This document shows positions 38,338 to 40,153 of a stretch of 40,153 nucleotides of DNA, in pieces (the first letter of the stretch is position 1; every line of letters starts with the position of its first letter). Source of the stretch: Candidatus Omnitrophota bacterium (lineage in GTDB: Bacteria; Omnitrophota; Omnitrophia; Omnitrophales; Aquincolibacteriaceae); the NCBI GenBank assembly GCA_023247055.1, contig JAHFHF010000019.1, positions 3,274-43,426 of the forward strand. The letters are read 5' to 3'. The translations under genes and the position numbers were made by a program. The notes beneath the pieces are model-generated. The model did no database searches and had not been told where the DNA came from. It was given only the letters and a program-made list of their open reading frames with translations.

Positions 38338-38392
38338 GTCTGCTTTCGTAGAGCGATTTAGTAAGTGAAGCCCTGAGTGAAAGGCAAAAGAT

Positions 38393-39145
38393 TTGTTCCC
38401 GGACCCCATCTTTGTTTTCGGTATTCCTTTGCGGTGGTTTGGCTTGCTGGCAGCCGCGAGTATCTTTCTCGGTTACTCTGAAACGGAGAGGGAAATGCGG
38501 CGTCTGAAGATGCCCGTCAACATTCTGCCGGACCTTGCGGTGTCGATTTTGGTCGTGGCATTTTTGGGCGCGCGTTTATTCTTTGTCTTGAGCCATCTCG
38601 AAGAATACACACCGCTTTCATGGAATCTTTTAAAATTCTGGCAAGGCGGCATTGTTTTGTATGGCGGGTTACTGGGCGGACTGTTGGGAGGCTATGCTTT
38701 TTGCCGCTTTAAGAAGATTTCTTTTCCAAAATTTTCAGATCCGGTCGCTTTAGGGCTGGCTTCGGGTCTGACTTTAAGCCGTTTAGGCTGTTTTGCAGCC
38801 GGCTGCTGCTACGGAAAGCCGACAAACCTGCCGTGGGGAATCGCCTTCAATAATCCGGAAACACTTGCCCGGCCCGCCCACGCCGCGCTGCATCCCACCC
38901 AGCTTTATTCATTCTTGATTGGCGTGGGCATTTATTTTGTTTTGCTGTTTTTGAGAGACAAAAAATCGTTTGATGGAGAACTGCTTCTGACTTATCTCAT
39001 TTTGACCTCGATTGGCCGTTTCTTTGTGGATTGCTTTCGAGCGGAGATCCATCCCCTTTATTTTTTCAGTGCGCTGCTGGTGTTTGGCGTGAGCGGCGTT
39101 TTTTATGTGCGTAACAAATTTAAACTAAACCAAGGAGTGAGTTGA
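38393..39145 (+). CDS. lgt: Prolipoprotein diacylglyceryl transferase
   Basis: Lgt attaches diacylglycerol to the cysteine of prolipoproteins, the first step of lipoprotein maturation. The 250-residue membrane protein has about seven hydrophobic helices, FLGARLFFVLSHLEEY, FWQGGIVLYGGLLGG, SRLGCFAAGCCYGKPTNLPWG, and HPTQLYSFLIG, matching Lgt. The CCYGKPT form belongs to the shorter, divergent Lgt branch rather than the E. coli type. The only in-frame start after an upstream stop is TTG at 38393, with AAGG eight bases before. It overlaps the next gene. Confidence 0.9.
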   Translation: MFPDPIFVFGIPLRWFGLLAAASIFLGYSETEREMRRLKMPVNILPDLAVSILVVAFLGARLFFVLSHLEEYTPLSWNLLKFWQGGIVLYGGLLGGLLGGYAFCRFKKISFPKFSDPVALGLASGLTLSRLGCFAAGCCYGKPTNLPWGIAFNNPETLARPAHAALHPTQLYSFLIGVGIYFVLLFLRDKKSFDGELLLTYLILTSIGRFFVDCFRAEIHPLYFFSALLVFGVSGVFYVRNKFKLNQGVS

Positions 39146-39498
39146 TGAAAATTCCCGTATTGAGAATCGCAAGTTTCCTGATGGTGGCGTTTTTGATTTC
39201 AGCCTGGGGCATTGTCCGAACGCAGAAAATTTCGCGTGGCCTGGATATTGTAGAAAAAGACGTAAACTCAATCCAAAAGGGAGTAACCACAGACAAAGAA
39301 ATCATGAAAATGTTCGGACCGCCGACTAAAGTCCGTGATACTGCGGAAGGACCGCAGTTCTTTTATGAATACACCAAATCCGGCGGACCACAGCTGAATC
39401 TGGTTGTCTCAGTGGGTGGGGGCACGCTCACAAAAACTCTCATGGTTTGGTTTGATAAACAAGGAGTGGTCACCGACTATGCCTACAAAGCATCTTAA
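39145..39498 (+). CDS. BamE/SmpA-like membrane-anchored protein
   Basis: This 117-residue protein has a hydrophobic N-terminus (about residues 8-24) and a domain with IQKGVTTDKEIMKMFGPPTKV, FFYEYTKSG, and a final beta hairpin (KTLMVWFDKQGVVTDYAY). The GxxTxxxxxxxFGxPxxV pattern is that of SmpA/OmlA (BamE) and DUF-type relatives, which help outer-membrane protein assembly. No lipobox cysteine is present, so it may be anchored by its N-terminal helix. AAGGAG supports the ATG at 39145. It is coupled to lgt (TGATG). Confidence 0.75.
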   Translation: MKIPVLRIASFLMVAFLISAWGIVRTQKISRGLDIVEKDVNSIQKGVTTDKEIMKMFGPPTKVRDTAEGPQFFYEYTKSGGPQLNLVVSVGGGTLTKTLMVWFDKQGVVTDYAYKAS

Positions 39499-39616
39499 AC
39501 TTTTAGTTTTGATCATTGCAGGCGCGCTTCTTTTTGCCTGCGCCCGCCGCGAACCGCTTCAGCTGCCGCCGCCGATGATCGGTGACAGCGCTGATTCCGG
39601 TTGGCGGAATTATTAA
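39479..39616 (+). CDS. Small lipoprotein, LptM/YifL-like
   Basis: This 45-residue protein starts inside the BamE-like gene. It has a short basic start, a hydrophobic run and the lipobox LLFAC (Cys21), followed by ARREPLQLPPP. The pattern of a signal peptide, lipobox and a short charged/Pro-rich tail resembles the LptM (YifL) family, where the segment after Cys commonly reads GQKGPLYLP. LptM stabilises the LptDE lipopolysaccharide transporter in E. coli. The match is short, so the identity is tentative. Its position after lgt and a BamE-like gene fits an outer-membrane role. Confidence 0.6.
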   Translation: MPTKHLKLLVLIIAGALLFACARREPLQLPPPMIGDSADSGWRNY

Positions 39617-39636
39617 AGTCATCAACCCTGATTGCG

Positions 39637-39671
39637 GTCCGGCGGAGGAGATCAACGGTCTCCCGCCGGAC
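39637..39671 (+). terminator. GC-rich hairpin after the lgt operon
   Basis: GTCCGGCGG (39637-39645) pairs with CCGCCGGAC (39663-39671), with a long loop. It begins 20 bases after the lipoprotein stop. No T run follows directly, so termination is uncertain. Downstream two CGGTAACGTTT copies occur (near 39690-39710). Confidence 0.4.
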
Positions 39672-39788
39672 GGCGTCCGGTAACCGAACCGGTAACGTTT
39701 CGGTAACGTTTCGTTTTGCGGATAGCTCGCTTTTTTATTTGAACCCGGCACTTTTAGAAACGGTACCCTTAACCATTTATTCGAACCC

Positions 39789-40030
39789 ATGAACAATACA
39801 ATTTATTTTCTTAACGGTGTATTTTTTTTAGTAGGTTTGATCAATATTCTTTTTCCATCACAGATATTGTGGTTTAAGAATAAGTGTGGCGATTTCGATT
39901 CAAATCATGACAAGCGGATCGAGATTCGGAGATTTGGAGTGGAGTTGATAACGCTTTCAACTCTAATTGCGACTCTGGCAATTGGCATTGAAAGTGTTCT
40001 GCTAACAAACCGCAATCTCAGTTTGACTCA
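39789..40030 (+). CDS. Two-helix membrane protein, probably cut by an IS element
   Basis: An ATG at 39789 opens a frame with a hydrophobic first segment (YFLNGVFFLVGLINILF), a polar charged middle (DFDSNHDKRIEIRRFG), and a second hydrophobic segment (LITLSTLIATLAIGIESVLL). The frame stays open to the window edge, but from about 40031 onward the DNA reads like the left end of an insertion sequence. So about 80 native residues are visible and the gene is probably broken. The composition is more AT-rich than the core genes. No ribosome site or family is recognised. Confidence 0.45.
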
Positions 40031-40153
40031 TGATGATCTTCCCCCGAAAAAGTGGACACAACGAAGAGTTGGTTTTAGCCTGAAGGCCAGCTCAAAACGC
40101 GGAGGTGTCCAATGGAAGAAGAAAGCAGAAAGAAACGGCGATTTGATCAGGAT
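40031..40153 (+). mobile_element. Left end of an IS3-family-like insertion sequence (partial)
   Basis: From about TGATGATCTTCCCCCG (TG at 40031 or 40034) the sequence continues with CGAAAAAGTGGACAC and later GGAGGTGTCCA before an ATG. TGGACAC/GTGTCCA around the 5' end and the transposase start is a common IS3-group arrangement. The right end lies outside the window, so boundaries and target duplication cannot be seen. Confidence 0.6.
40112..40153 (+). CDS. IS3-type transposase OrfA, N-terminal fragment
   Basis: The ATG at 40112 is preceded by GGAGG at six bases and reads MEEESRKKRRFDQD before the window ends. Basic residues followed by RRF(D/S)xxF is the usual start of IS3-family OrfA, which carries a DNA-binding helix-turn-helix. 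Only 14 residues are visible, so this rests largely on the surrounding IS-like DNA. Confidence 0.55.
   Translation, partial: MEEESRKKRRFDQD

Noticed and set aside
39601-39792. 63-codon frame after the small lipoprotein
   Set aside because: It begins inside the lipoprotein gene and crosses the hairpin; the product is Arg/Ser-rich at the start, with no ribosome site.
1-40153. tRNA or rRNA genes
   Set aside because: The gaps were read for tRNA arms and rRNA-conserved stretches; only palindromic repeats were found.

Overview
The window is about 40 kb of a bacterial chromosome with moderately high GC and genes packed mostly on the + strand in overlapping operons. A Gram-negative envelope is indicated by a type II secretion/pilus assembly cluster, an OmpA/Pal-type lipoprotein, a BamE-like protein and an LptM-like lipoprotein. 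The 124-residue protein at 33989-34363 looks like the small conserved family I recall as restricted to Planctomycetes/Verrucomicrobia (TIGR04138). With the overall gene style this suggests a PVC-superphylum bacterium, most likely Omnitrophota (OP3). That assignment is inference from the sequence alone.

Layout: (1) 2-5022, the end of gspF, then gspG, gspI, gspJ, a GspL/PilM-PilN-like protein, a GspM/PilO-like protein and a TPR protein. (2) 5084-6149 on the minus strand, a DUF2304-type membrane protein and a family 2 glycosyltransferase. (3) 6216-12945, a receiver-YvcK fusion, then an ATPase-HIT-dGTPase overlapping set, a GAF/degenerate HD-GYP protein and a 58-residue membrane protein. (4) 12958-27439, a Pal-like lipoprotein and a long murein/division cluster: murE, murF, mraY, murD, ftsW, murG, murC, murB, ddl, ftsQ, ftsA. 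Neither ftsI/ftsL upstream nor ftsZ downstream is present. (5) 27568-33648, an unknown minus-strand gene, then gcvT, gcvH, gcvPA, gcvPB and a lipoate-protein ligase, which together make most of a glycine cleavage system. (6) 33989-36509, the PVC-type protein and a UvrD/PcrA helicase. (7) 36510-38392, an AT-rich island with two toxin-antitoxin pairs arranged tail to tail. (8) 38393-40153, lgt, a BamE-like gene, a tiny lipoprotein, and a membrane ORF apparently cut by the left end of an IS3-like element at the window edge.

The most striking non-genic feature is a dense population of palindromic repeats of at least five kinds. They fill nearly every gap and reach into coding sequence. One lies wholly inside lplA and is read through in frame, one lies in the prepilin leader of gspI, one supplies an in-frame ATG upstream of ftsQ, and one carries the stop codon of lplA. 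Other points to check are two minus-strand genes with TATAAT exactly six bases before ATG (candidate leaderless transcripts), a promoter/mini-ORF/terminator arrangement ahead of lgt, a YvcK fused to a degenerate receiver domain, and an HD-GYP protein lacking metal ligands. No rRNA, tRNA or CRISPR array was seen.
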